64,000 nucleotides of DNA from JBFMFR01 sp040752025 (GCA_040752025.1 JBFMFR010000012.1:59826-123825), one strand, 5' to 3'; counted from the stretch's first letter, positions 8,540 through 16,741 are shown. Notes: generated by a model from the sequence alone, not told the origin. Translations and numbers: made by a program.

Positions 8540-9394
8540 TTACGCCAATCGCTGTACCAGGGCGGCCCGCAAAGCCTCCAGGCTCTTGAAAGGTCCGTCG
8601 CTGGCCGAAAGCCGCGCCAGTCCCACATCCAGGCGCTGGCCGGGAGCCAATTCTTTGCCGCGATCCTTGAGCGGGTAGAAATAATCCAACGACTGCTCCA
8701 GGCGCGAACGGATGCGCTCTGCCAGCGGGCCCAGAGTGCTGGAGGAGGTGAACAGGATGAAGTCGGTAGGGCCAAGCTGGCCGACAAAATCGTTGGCGCT
8801 GCCCACCCCGCGCATGGCGTTGTGGATCATCAGGCTGACAGCGCGCTGCACATCATCGGAAGCTACAAAGCCATATGCTTCGCGGAACAAGTCCAGGTTC
8901 TCGATCGACACCAGCAGCAGGGCCCAATCGCTGCTTTCCAGGCATTCCATCAAGCGCTCATCGACCAGGGCGCCTTCCGGAAGCCCGGTCACCGGGTTGG
9001 AGATCACGCTCTGGTTGTTGCGTCGCAAGGCATTGCGTACACGCAGGCGCAGCTCCTGGATATCGAAGGGCTTGGTGATGTAATCATCTGCGCCCACTTC
9101 CAGGCCCTGCAAGCGATCTGTGCGCTCGCGCTTTTCGGTCAGGAAAATGATCGGGATATCCATCGTGCGCTGGTTGGTGCGCAGCCGCCGGGCGACCTCG
9201 AAACCGTCGATATCTGGCAGGCGGATATCCAGGATGATCAAATCAGGATGGTTAGAACGGCAGGCCTGGACCGCATCCTCGCCCCAGTTGACCGCGAAAA
9301 CTTCGTAGCCCTGGGCACGAAAATATGCAGTCAGCATCTCTGCAACGTCTACATCGTCTTCAACAATCAGAATGTTCGATTTACTTTCTATCAC
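8540..9394 (-). CDS. Response regulator with receiver domain and degenerate GGDEF-like domain
   Basis: Residues 1-120 form a receiver domain with the acidic pair D13/D14, phospho-acceptor D56 (in I-I-L-D-I-R-L-P), T86 and K108 (I-T-K-P-F-D). Residues ~130-270 look like a GGDEF fold: N-P-V-T-G-L-P as in the diguanylate cyclase entry motif, then V-S-I-E-N-L-D-L-F-R-E-A-Y-G-F. The active-site turn, however, reads about G-P-T-D-F instead of GGDEF, so cyclase activity is unlikely. It may act as a nucleotide sensor or an oligomerisation module. No DNA-binding or other output domain is present. It lies 12 bases after the V4R gene and 10 bases before the glycosyltransferase. Confidence 0.85.
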   Translation of the reverse strand: MIESKSNILIVEDDVDVAEMLTAYFRAQGYEVFAVNWGEDAVQACRSNHPDLIILDIRLPDIDGFEVARRLRTNQRTMDIPIIFLTEKRERTDRLQGLEVGADDYITKPFDIQELRLRVRNALRRNNQSVISNPVTGLPEGALVDERLMECLESSDWALLLVSIENLDLFREAYGFVASDDVQRAVSLMIHNAMRGVGSANDFVGQLGPTDFILFTSSSTLGPLAERIRSRLEQSLDYFYPLKDRGKELAPGQRLDVGLARLSASDGPFKSLEALRAALVQRLA

Positions 9395-9406
9395 AGCAAA
9401 ACCTAC

Positions 9407-10042
9407 CTAGCTGATCGGGGTCTTCTGGATGACGAACTCACACACATCATCACCCACTGCACAGCATTTCGACTCATTGACTCGGAATTCATTCCCGCCC
9501 GACACCCACTTCAAGCCCTCCTGCAGCAAGCCGACGGCCACGAAACACACCGGGCGATCGGCGTCATGGCGTCCCCAGCATACCGGGCAGCGATGGATGG
9601 TGTAAATCAACTCATTCTCCTGCTCCTCGACCGTAGTGTGCTGGTCGCTGATTTGGGAGAAGATGCGTGCCATGGCCGGGATGCCGATGCGCAGCTTGGC
9701 ATGCAAGGGCAGCACTTTGAAAGCCAGGTCGCCAACTCCTGCCAGCGCGCCGAAATTTCGCAGCGCATCGGCGAAAGCCGCTCGACCGGCGCGCAGCGCC
9801 AGCCCGCGCCCGCCGCGCGGGCCATACATCTCTTCCAAAGCCAGGTTCAAAGCAGAAAAATCGGAAAAATTGAACTCGCGTTCCAGATTGTCCGGAGGGT
9901 AATTGTCGATGACGTGCGGCAAATGAGCCAGGTTCAAAATAGCATTCAGGCCATTCTTGCCCATCACCTCTTCCAATGCTTTCAAGGTGATCAGAACGAT
10001 CTTATTGGCGTAGTTGTACTCACTCTTCGGGATTGGATCCAT
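9407..10042 (-). CDS. V4R-domain (4-vinyl reductase type) sensory protein
   Basis: The 211-residue soluble protein resembles V4R/BchJ-type small-molecule or metal-binding domains. The C-terminal half has paired cysteines (H-R-C-P-V-C-W-G) and ends with E-S-K-C-C-A-V-G-D-D-V-C-E-F-V-I, the Cys/Gly/Cys signature seen at the end of V4R domains. The N-terminal part is helical (K-I-V-L-I-T-L-K-A-L-E-E-V-M-G). V4R domains are found in bacteria as sensor inputs and in archaeal and eukaryotic trafficking proteins. The neighbouring roadblock protein and response regulator suggest a sensory role. GGAAGG precedes the ATG. The ligand is unknown. Confidence 0.65.
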   Translation of the reverse strand: MDPIPKSEYNYANKIVLITLKALEEVMGKNGLNAILNLAHLPHVIDNYPPDNLEREFNFSDFSALNLALEEMYGPRGGRGLALRAGRAAFADALRNFGALAGVGDLAFKVLPLHAKLRIGIPAMARIFSQISDQHTTVEEQENELIYTIHRCPVCWGRHDADRPVCFVAVGLLQEGLKWVSGGNEFRVNESKCCAVGDDVCEFVIQKTPIS

Positions 10043-10055
10043 AGCCTTCCACCGG

Positions 10056-10427
10056 TTAGATAAGTTTCTCGAGCGCTTCAGTGGCCCGGCGCATATCCAG
10101 GAAAATCAGACCCAGCTTGGCCTGCTCGCGCGCCAGAGCGGTGAGCACGGCTTCTTCCCCGACAGACATCAGGATCACATAACCCTTTTCGCCTTTGATA
10201 TAAACCTGGTCCAGCGCGCCGCGGCCCAGTTCAGTCGCGATGCGCTCACCCAGGGAAAGCATGGCAGCCGACATGGCCGAAACGCGATCTTCCTCAACCC
10301 CCTGCGGCAGAGCAGACGCGATGCTCAAGCCGTCGACACTGACCACCGCAGAAGCCTCGATATCAGGCGAAGATGCTTGCAAGTCACGCAAACGTTCTAC
10401 CATGAGTTGGGAGCGCGATTTGGTCAA
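10056..10427 (-). CDS. Roadblock/LC7 domain protein
   Basis: A 123-residue roadblock/LC7 (MglB-like) protein. Such proteins usually dimerise and control Ras-like GTPases or scaffold signalling complexes. Typical features are D-I-E-A-S-A-V-V-S-V-D-G-L-S-I-A-S-A-L-P, then S-A-A-M-L-S-L-G-E-R, and later G-Y-V-I-L-M-S-V-G-E-E-A-V-L-T. I use the TTG at 10427 because AAGGAG lies nine bases before it, while no better ATG in frame has a ribosome site. It is first in the leftward operon with V4R, the response regulator and GT2. No partner MglA-type GTPase is visible in the window. Confidence 0.85.
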   Translation of the reverse strand: MTKSRSQLMVERLRDLQASSPDIEASAVVSVDGLSIASALPQGVEEDRVSAMSAAMLSLGERIATELGRGALDQVYIKGEKGYVILMSVGEEAVLTALAREQAKLGLIFLDMRRATEALEKLI

Positions 10428-10664
10428 GGTACATCACTCCTTCTAATTGAAATCTCCGCAAAGCCGGTGAAGATCCAAGAATTGGGTCACCACCCCAGAC
10501 CAGCACACTGGCACCTGTCCAATTTCTCGGTACCGGAAATCGCTTGGCATGATAATGATGGCGCCTATGAGAACTGCTTTAATGTAGCACACTGAAACCA
10601 AAGTGTCAAGCAAACTCTCATGATTATTTTAACACAATCCTTATAGCTAGAACGGAGATCATGC

Positions 10665-10670
10665 TATAAT
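10665..10670 (+). promoter_or_regulatory. Extended -10 promoter element of the UbiD/ABC operon
   Basis: TGCTATAAT (TG at 10662-10663) is an extended -10. The start codon of the UbiD gene is 31 bases downstream, and GGAG lies at 10689-10692. The 274-base gap between the roadblock gene and UbiD holds nothing else I can identify. Confidence 0.55.
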
Positions 10671-10701
10671 CTTTCAGTTTTGCAATCTTGGAGTGCAAAT
10701 T

Positions 10702-12171
10702 ATGCCTTTTGACGGTTTGGGTGACTTCGTTTCCCTGCTCGAAAAACGCCGGCAACTGGTACGCATCAAGCATCCCATCTCACCTGTTCTAGAAATCGCC
10801 GAGATTACCGATCGGGTTTGTAGAGGGCCTGCAGATCAAAACAAAGCCCTTTTATTCGAAAACCTGCCCGGCTACCAGATACCGGTCCTGATCAACGCTT
10901 TTGGCTCTGCCCAGCGCATGTCCTGGGCGCTAGGCGTCGATACCCTGGAAGAACTCAACTTGCGCCTGGGCAAGCTGCTGGACACGCGCCTGCCGCGCAG
11001 CCTGCGCCAGACGATGCAGCGCGGCCAGGACCTGTTTGCCGCCCTGCAGTCCATCGGCCTCAAACCGCGCAAGCTGCGCCGCGCCCCCGTACAGGCCGTG
11101 GCACACCGCCAGAACCCCTCTCTGGAGATCTTGCCCATTTTGAAATGCTGGCCCCAGGATGGCGGCCGCTTCATCACCCTGCCACAGGTGGTCACACGCA
11201 ACCCGCAAAACGGGGTGCGCAACGTGGGCATGTACCGCCTGCAAGTGATCGACGAACGCACGCTGCTGGTTCACTGGCAGCGCCACAAAGGCGGGGCCGA
11301 GCACGAACGCGCCGCCCGCGCCCGCCAGCAAGACCACATCCCGGCTGCGATTGTGCTGGGCGGCGACCCGGCCTGCATCTGGTGCGCCTCGGCCCCCCTG
11401 CCCCCCGATCTGGACGAATACCTCCTGGCAGGATACCTGCGCGGCGCGCCGGTGGCCTTCGTCGACTGCCTGACCCAGCCGCTGGAAGTGCCCGCCCTGG
11501 CCGAGATCGTCATCGAAGGTTATATCGATCCCAACCAGCACCTTCCCGAAGGGCCATTCGGCGATCACACTGGCTATTACACCCCCGTCGAGCCCTTCCC
11601 CGTTTTCCACATCACCGCCATCACCCACCGCCAGGATCCCATCTACCCCGCCACCATCGTCGGCATCCCGCCCCAGGAGGATGTATGGATGGGGAAAGCC
11701 ACCGAGCGCCTGTTCCTGCCGCTCATCCGCCTGTTCCTGCCCGAGGTCGTGGATATCAACCTGCCGGCCGAGGGCGTATTCCACAACCTGGCGGTCATTT
11801 CGATCAAGAAACGCTTCCCCGGGCATGCCCGCAAGGTTGTCTTCGGGCTGTGGGGCCTGGCGCTGATGTCCCTGACCAAGGCCATCCTGGTGGTGGATGA
11901 ATGGGTGGATGTTCAAAACCTTTCTCAAGTAGCCTGGCAGGCCCTGGGTAACGTAGACTGGTCGCACGATGTCATCATCACCGATGGCCCGGTCGATCAC
12001 CTCGACCACGCTTCCTACCAGCATTCATTTGGTGGTAAGATCGGAATCGACGCCACCGCCAAGCTGCGCGAAGAAGGCTACACCCGCGCCTGGCCCGAGG
12101 TCGCTCGCATGGACGCCGACGTAATCGCCCGCATCGACCGCATCTGGAAAGACCTGGGGCTTTCTGGCTGA
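10702..12171 (+). CDS. UbiD-family (prenylated-FMN) decarboxylase
   Basis: UbiD enzymes decarboxylate aromatic or alpha,beta-unsaturated acids with prenylated FMN. The ~489-residue protein shows the family hallmarks: the N-terminal D-F-V-S-L-L-E-K-R-R-Q-L-V-R-I block, H-P-I-S-P-V-L-E-I-A-E-I, the E-G-P-F-G-D-H-T-G-Y-Y catalytic region with its Glu, and T-I-V-G-I-P-P-Q-E-D followed by conserved Leu/Pro-rich helices. ATG at 10702 has GGAG about 10 bases upstream; an in-frame GTG at 10693 lies inside the ribosome site and is less likely. The nearby MqnP-like prenyltransferase suggests the late menaquinone (futalosine) decarboxylation step, but xenobiotic aromatic acid roles exist in this family. 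Confidence 0.88.
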   Translation: MPFDGLGDFVSLLEKRRQLVRIKHPISPVLEIAEITDRVCRGPADQNKALLFENLPGYQIPVLINAFGSAQRMSWALGVDTLEELNLRLGKLLDTRLPRSLRQTMQRGQDLFAALQSIGLKPRKLRRAPVQAVAHRQNPSLEILPILKCWPQDGGRFITLPQVVTRNPQNGVRNVGMYRLQVIDERTLLVHWQRHKGGAEHERAARARQQDHIPAAIVLGGDPACIWCASAPLPPDLDEYLLAGYLRGAPVAFVDCLTQPLEVPALAEIVIEGYIDPNQHLPEGPFGDHTGYYTPVEPFPVFHITAITHRQDPIYPATIVGIPPQEDVWMGKATERLFLPLIRLFLPEVVDINLPAEGVFHNLAVISIKKRFPGHARKVVFGLWGLALMSLTKAILVVDEWVDVQNLSQVAWQALGNVDWSHDVIITDGPVDHLDHASYQHSFGGKIGIDATAKLREEGYTRAWPEVARMDADVIARIDRIWKDLGLSG

Positions 12172-12201
12172 TACCTCAAGCTAAAGGAGAACCAAGTTCC
12201 T

Positions 12202-13188
12202 ATGAAAACTACCCTGTCGATTTTCAAGCTGCTGTCCATCGGCCTGGTGTTCGCCTTGATCCTGGGCGCCTGCACCTCGGCCGGCAATGGCAGCCCTCCC
12301 ACCGCGCCCCCCGCTGCCGCCATCAAACTGCGCATCGCCGTCCTGCCCATCCTGGACACGCTACCCATGTACGTGGCTCAGCAAGAGGGCCTGTTCGCCG
12401 CCAACAACGTGATCGTCGAGTTCATCCCGGTCGCCTCGGCAGCCGAGCGCGACCAGATCATCACCGCCGGCCAGGCCGATGGCATGATCAACGAGCCCCT
12501 CTCGACCATGCTCTACAACAAGAACGGTGTGCAGGTGCAAACCGTGCGTTATGCCCGGGCCGCCACTCCCCAGGTATCGCTGTTTCGCATCCTGGCGGCC
12601 GGGAACAGCGGCATCCAGGCGGTCGGCGACCTGCGCGGCGTTGAGATCGGCATTTCGCAGGGCACGGTCATCGAATACCTCAGCGACCGCCTGCTCCGGG
12701 CCGAAGGACTTACGCCCGATGAGATCAAATTCATCGCCGTGCCGAAGATCCCAGACCGCATGACGCTGTTGGGCACCGGCGAGCTGAAAGCCGCCATGCT
12801 GCCCGAGCCCAGCGCCTCCCTGGCCATCCAGCAGGGCGCCCGGCTGATCCTGGATGACACCCGCCACCCGGAATTCTCCTACAGCACGATCACCTTCCGT
12901 AAAGCGATCATCGACCAGCACCCACAGGCCATCCAGGCCTTCATGGAAGCCATCGAGCAGGCTACCAGCCTGATCAACGCCGACCCCGCTAAATGGAGCA
13001 CCCTGCTCAGCGACCAGAAACTGGTGCCGCCCTCCATCATTGGCACCTTCGAGGTGCCCCCGTTCGTCACTGCCGGTGTGCCCACCCCGGCCCAATGGGA
13101 TGACGCGCTCGCCTGGGCCAGACAGAAAGGCCTGCTCGATCGAGACCTGGCTTACGCCGATTCAGTCGTCGGTATCTTCCTGCCTTAG
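12202..13188 (+). CDS. ABC transporter substrate-binding lipoprotein (NitT/TauT/SsuA type)
   Basis: The 328-residue protein has a type II signal peptide with lipobox L-G-A-C (Cys24), a short Ser/Pro linker, and a periplasmic-binding fold of the NMT1/SsuA family: L-P-M-Y-V-A-Q-Q-E-G-L-F, then A-A-E-R-D-Q-I-I-T-A-G-Q-A-D-G and G-V-E-I-G-I-S-Q-G-T. AAGGAGAA lies before the ATG and the gene follows UbiD by 30 bases, so it should be in the same operon. Families with this fold bind sulfonates, nitrate, hydroxymethylpyrimidine or aromatic acids. The ligand here is unknown; the UbiD context points to an aromatic or quinone-related acid (inference). Confidence 0.85.
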   Translation: MKTTLSIFKLLSIGLVFALILGACTSAGNGSPPTAPPAAAIKLRIAVLPILDTLPMYVAQQEGLFAANNVIVEFIPVASAAERDQIITAGQADGMINEPLSTMLYNKNGVQVQTVRYARAATPQVSLFRILAAGNSGIQAVGDLRGVEIGISQGTVIEYLSDRLLRAEGLTPDEIKFIAVPKIPDRMTLLGTGELKAAMLPEPSASLAIQQGARLILDDTRHPEFSYSTITFRKAIIDQHPQAIQAFMEAIEQATSLINADPAKWSTLLSDQKLVPPSIIGTFEVPPFVTAGVPTPAQWDDALAWARQKGLLDRDLAYADSVVGIFLP

Positions 13189-13191
13189 GAA

Positions 13192-13983
13192 ATGCTCCAA
13201 CTCGACTCGCTGACCTACGCTTACCCCAACGGCGTGCCTGTCTTCCAGGATTTCTCCTGGGAAGCCGGGCGCGCCGAATCCTGGGCGGTTCTCGGCCCCT
13301 CCGGCTGCGGCAAAACCACGCTGCTCTACCTGCTGGCCGGCCTGCGCTTCCCCAGCGCCGGCCAGGTCAGGATCGATGGTCAGCCGCTGACCCGCCCCCG
13401 CCCGCACACCGGCCTGATCCTGCAAGATTACGGCCTGCTGCCCTGGGCCACTCTGCGTCAGAACGTCGAGTTGGGCCTGCGCGTGCGCACCTTCTACGGA
13501 CCAGACGGCAAACACGCCCCGCCGGACTTTCAACTCAGCGGCAGCGTGGATCCCTGGCTGGAGTACCTGGGCCTGGCCGCCCTGCAAGACAAGTACCCTG
13601 GGCAGCTCTCCGGCGGGCAGCGCCAGCGCACCGCCATCGCCCGCACCCTGGCCCTGCAGCCAGACCTGCTCTTGATGGATGAGCCTTTCTCCTCGCTGGA
13701 TGCTCCCACGCGCCAGAGCCTGCAAAGCCTGACCCTCGACCTGTGGGCGCAGCAAAAGCTGACCCTGGTGATCGTCACCCACGCCATCGAAGAAGCCGCC
13801 GTCATGGGCCAGAAAATCCTGCTGCTCAGCCAGCCGCCCAACACCCAGGCGCAGGTCATCGATAATCCCGGCGCGGCCCAGGCGGACTTCCGCGACTCGG
13901 CGGAATACACCGCCCTGTGTCGTGAGCTGCGCCACAGCCTCGAAATATCCGGCGAAGAGACGGACACGGGAGATAGCCGATGA
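13192..13983 (+). CDS. ABC transporter ATP-binding protein (NitT/TauT type)
   Basis: A 263-residue importer ATPase. Walker A is G-P-S-G-C-G-K-T-T (~35-43), the Q-loop reads L-Q-D-Y-G-L-L-P-W, the signature is L-S-G-G-Q-R-Q-R-T-A-I-A-R-T, and Walker B with D-loop is L-L-L-M-D-E-P-F-S-S-L-D. The L-L-P-W element after the Q-loop is characteristic of the nitrate/taurine/sulfonate group. It starts three bases after the binding-protein stop, and its own end overlaps the permease start (ATGA). Confidence 0.9.
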   Translation: MLQLDSLTYAYPNGVPVFQDFSWEAGRAESWAVLGPSGCGKTTLLYLLAGLRFPSAGQVRIDGQPLTRPRPHTGLILQDYGLLPWATLRQNVELGLRVRTFYGPDGKHAPPDFQLSGSVDPWLEYLGLAALQDKYPGQLSGGQRQRTAIARTLALQPDLLLMDEPFSSLDAPTRQSLQSLTLDLWAQQKLTLVIVTHAIEEAAVMGQKILLLSQPPNTQAQVIDNPGAAQADFRDSAEYTALCRELRHSLEISGEETDTGDSR

Positions 13984-14723
13984 AACGCGGCGACCTGTTT
14001 TTCGCCGTCCTGGCCATCCTGGCGGCCTGGCAGTTGCTCGCCATGCTGGTGAACCGGCCGATCTTGCCTACACCGGTATTGGTCGCACAGGCTTTCGTCG
14101 ACCAAATGCTGCATGGCGATCTGCCCGGGCACTTCCTGGCCAGCCTGTGGCGTGTGGTCGCCAGCACCGCCCTGGCCATCCTGCTGGCTGCCCCGGCCGG
14201 CCTGGTCTTGGGCCAATCCCAGCGCCTGAACCGCCTGTTCTCGCCGGTGGTCTACCTGCTCTACCCCATCCCCAAGGTCGTGCTGGTGCCCATCGTGCTG
14301 CTTTTCTTCGGCATCGGCGACCTGCCCAAGATCGTGATCATCTTCCTGATCCTGTTCTTCCAGATCCTGGTGCTGGTGCGCGACCAGGCCGCCAGCATCC
14401 ACCCCGAGCTGGTGCAAAGCGTGCGCAGCCTGGGAGCCGGGCGGCGCGCCCTGTTCCGCTTGGTTTACCTGCCCGCCAGCCTGCCCGCCATTCTGACCGC
14501 TTTGCGGCAGTCAGTCGGCACCTCCGTGGCAGTGCTGTACGTGGCCGAGTTGTTCGCCACCCAAAAAGGCCTGGGCTATTACATTTACTACAACGGCAGC
14601 ACCCTGTTCGATTACCCCGTCATGTACGCGGGCATCATGGCCCTCAGCCTGATGGGCCTGGGCCTGTACTTCAGCGTGGATTGGCTGGAACACAAGCTGT
14701 GCCCCTGGCAGACTGTGCGCTAA
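13980..14723 (+). CDS. ABC transporter permease (NitT/TauT type)
   Basis: The 247-residue membrane protein has about six helices and the EAA-type cytoplasmic loop (S-L-G-A-G-R-R-A-L-F-R-L-V-Y-L-P-A-S-L-P). It completes the importer with the preceding binding protein and ATPase. It starts inside the ATPase stop (ATGA overlap) and ends with a TAA at 14721-14723 that overlaps the stop of the convergent menA by three bases. Confidence 0.88.
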   Translation: MKRGDLFFAVLAILAAWQLLAMLVNRPILPTPVLVAQAFVDQMLHGDLPGHFLASLWRVVASTALAILLAAPAGLVLGQSQRLNRLFSPVVYLLYPIPKVVLVPIVLLFFGIGDLPKIVIIFLILFFQILVLVRDQAASIHPELVQSVRSLGAGRRALFRLVYLPASLPAILTALRQSVGTSVAVLYVAELFATQKGLGYYIYYNGSTLFDYPVMYAGIMALSLMGLGLYFSVDWLEHKLCPWQTVR

Positions 14724-15670
14724 CCGCCCAACAGCACCGGCACGATCAATCCCAGCGCGAACAGCACTCCATAGATCAGGGTCAGCCGGCCCGTGCCCGC
14801 CAGGGCCTGGTTCAACGGCTTTCCGCTCGTCGTCCACACAAAGCGCACCAGGGAGATCCCCATCGGCAGGGACAGCCAGGACAACAGCAGCCAGAGCGAT
14901 GAGCCAGCCGCGCCAACGCCCACGAATGGCAGCCCGGACGGGTTCGCCGCCGCCATCCCCAGTGGGGTCAGATAGGCCCCTGCCAGGCAGGCCAGGTACT
15001 GCCAGCGCGTGCGCTGCTCCCCCAGGCGCACCGCCAGGGTTCGTTTGCCGGCGGCCCGGTCGTTGTGCAGGTCGCGCAGATTGTTGACCACCAGGATGGC
15101 GGTGATCAAAAAGCCCATTGGCAGCGCAGACCAAAATGCCGCCCAGTTCAGGCTGCGCGTATGCACGTAGAAGCTGCCGCACACCGCCACCAGCCCGAAG
15201 AAAATAAACACGAACAGGTCGCCCAATCCATAATATCCAAACGGGAACGGCCCGCCCGTGTAGGCGATGGCTGCCAGGATCGAAGCCAGGCCGATCGCCA
15301 TCACCGGCCAGCCGGCCAGCCAGGTGAGGTAAACGCCCAGAACGGCCGCCAGACCAAACACGACCCACATGCCTGCCAGGACCTGGCCCGGGGTGAGCAG
15401 CCCGGCCTGGGTCACGCGCAGCGGCCCCAGGCGCTGGTGGGTGTCTGCCCCGCGATGGTAATCGAACACATCGTTGGCCAGGTTAGCCCCGATCTGCAGC
15501 AGCAGGGCCGCCAGCAGCGCTGCCAGGGCTGCATCCCAGCGGAACTGCCCGGCTCGCCAGGCCAGCGCTGCGCCTACCACCACCGGCGCAGCCGCGGCCG
15601 GCAGCGTCTTTGGCCGAGCTGCCAGCAGCCAGACTTGCGACTTGGATAACGAATCTGAGTCTGATTGCAT
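14720..15670 (-). CDS. menA: 1,4-dihydroxy-2-naphthoate polyprenyltransferase-like (UbiA superfamily)
   Basis: MenA attaches an isoprenoid chain to dihydroxynaphthoate in the menaquinone pathway. This 316-residue membrane protein has the superfamily motifs N-L-A-N-D-V-F-D (first Asp-rich motif, ~66-73) and N-N-L-R-D-L-x-N-D-x-A-A-G-K-R-T-L-A-V-R-L-G (second motif, ~196-217), with eight or nine hydrophobic helices, and fits the MenA pattern R-P-K-T-L-P-A at the N-terminus. GGAG is 8 bases before the ATG. It overlaps the convergent ABC permease at the stop codons. Since UbiD and MqnP-like genes are also here, the true substrate could be a naphthoate derivative from the futalosine route. Confidence 0.85.
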   Translation of the reverse strand: MQSDSDSLSKSQVWLLAARPKTLPAAAAPVVVGAALAWRAGQFRWDAALAALLAALLLQIGANLANDVFDYHRGADTHQRLGPLRVTQAGLLTPGQVLAGMWVVFGLAAVLGVYLTWLAGWPVMAIGLASILAAIAYTGGPFPFGYYGLGDLFVFIFFGLVAVCGSFYVHTRSLNWAAFWSALPMGFLITAILVVNNLRDLHNDRAAGKRTLAVRLGEQRTRWQYLACLAGAYLTPLGMAAANPSGLPFVGVGAAGSSLWLLLSWLSLPMGISLVRFVWTTSGKPLNQALAGTGRLTLIYGVLFALGLIVPVLLGG

Positions 15671-15825
15671 ATCATTTCTCCACAGGCGATCCTGTTGGGA
15701 TCAAATTGGGACGACCTGCCAGATCGCCCGAGTATCGCCGCCCAAGTATACCCAAGTTGGCCCTTGAATGACAGTCTCAATTATCGCCCCAGCTTTCCGG
15801 CCAGGCCACAATGAACAAAATACGC

Positions 15826-15831
15826 TATAAT
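15826..15831 (+). promoter_or_regulatory. -10 element of mqnP, near-leaderless transcript
   Basis: TATAAT ends only eight bases before the ATG at 15840, so transcription would begin at or within one or two bases of the start codon. No ribosome-binding site is seen between them, consistent with a leaderless message. Confidence 0.5.
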
Positions 15832-15839
15832 TCCCTTCC

Positions 15840-16703
15840 ATGAAAGCGGCCCGAGACTTCTTAGAGCTGATCAAATTCGAGCACACCCTCTTCGCTCTGC
15901 CGTTTGCCTACCTGGGCATGCTCCTGGCCGCCTCGGGCTGGCCCGGCTGGCGCCTGTTCCTGTGGATCACCCTGGCGATGGCCGCCGCCCGCACCGTGGC
16001 CATGGGCTTCAACCGCCTGGCGGACCGCCACATCGACGCCCGCAACCCGCGCACTGCCAACCGTCCCCTGGTCACCGGGCGCATCTCGCTCTCCACCGCC
16101 TGGGGCGGCACCCTGCTGGCAGCGTTCGTGCTGGTCCTGGCTGCCTGGCAGTTGGGCCCGCTGCCCCTGCGCCTGCTGCCAGCCGCCCTGGTCTTCCTGT
16201 TTGGCTATTCGTTCACCAAGCGCTTTACCTGGCTTTCGCACTTCGTGTTGGGTCTCACCGATGGGCTGGCCCCGGTAGGCGCCTGGGTGGCCGTGCGCGG
16301 CTCGCTCTTCAGCCCGGCCGACCTGCCCGCCTGGCTGCTGCTGGCTGTCGTCACCCTGTGGATCGGCGGCTTCGACCTGATCTACGCCTGCCAGGACGTG
16401 GACTGCGACCGGCGCGATGCGCTGCAGTCCATCCCGGCCCGCTTCGGCATCCCCTTCGCCCTGCGCCTGTCGGCTGTCTGCCACGTTCTGACCACGCTGC
16501 TGCTCATCGCCCTGGGCGCGGTCATGGGCCTGGGCTGGCCTTACTGGATCGGGCTGCTGGTTGCTGCCGGGCTGCTGGCCTGGGAGCACGCCCTGGTGCG
16601 CCCGGACGACCTCTCACGCCTCGACCTGGCTTTTTTCAATATCAATACCTACATCAGCCTGGCGTTGTTCTTATCCATCCTTTTCGCCCTCTACCTGACC
16701 TGA
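15840..16703 (+). CDS. mqnP: UbiA-family prenyltransferase, MqnP-like
   Basis: The 287-residue membrane enzyme has the first Asp motif N-R-L-A-D-R-H-I-D-A-R-N-P-R-T-A-N-R-P-L (~60-79) and the second D-V-D-C-D-R-R-D-A-L-Q-S-I-P-A-R-F-G (~183-200), with about eight helices. The N-P-R-T-x-x-R-P-L and S-I-P-A-R-F-G wording is typical of the UbiA/MqnP branch that acts in the futalosine menaquinone pathway or on 4-hydroxybenzoate. It is divergent from menA and follows a TATAAT at 15826-15831. The gene name rests on family resemblance plus UbiD proximity. The early mqnA-D genes are not in the window. Confidence 0.75.
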   Translation: MKAARDFLELIKFEHTLFALPFAYLGMLLAASGWPGWRLFLWITLAMAAARTVAMGFNRLADRHIDARNPRTANRPLVTGRISLSTAWGGTLLAAFVLVLAAWQLGPLPLRLLPAALVFLFGYSFTKRFTWLSHFVLGLTDGLAPVGAWVAVRGSLFSPADLPAWLLLAVVTLWIGGFDLIYACQDVDCDRRDALQSIPARFGIPFALRLSAVCHVLTTLLLIALGAVMGLGWPYWIGLLVAAGLLAWEHALVRPDDLSRLDLAFFNINTYISLALFLSILFALYLT

Positions 16704-16741
16704 AAACACCTGGCTCATATCTACCCCCTGGAGCAATCTCT

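Noticed and set aside
8330..10063. Long plus-strand open frame of 577 codons
   Set aside because: It runs antisense to the GT2, response regulator and V4R genes, whose domains are clear; the translation shows no known domain and is rich in Gln and Ala typical of antisense shadows.
10930..12024. 364-codon minus-strand open frame opposite the UbiD gene
   Set aside because: Shadow of a gene with clear UbiD motifs.
15962..16741. Upstream extension of the L,D-transpeptidase frame
   Set aside because: It overlaps mqnP in another frame and lacks the signal peptide that starts at ATG 16742.
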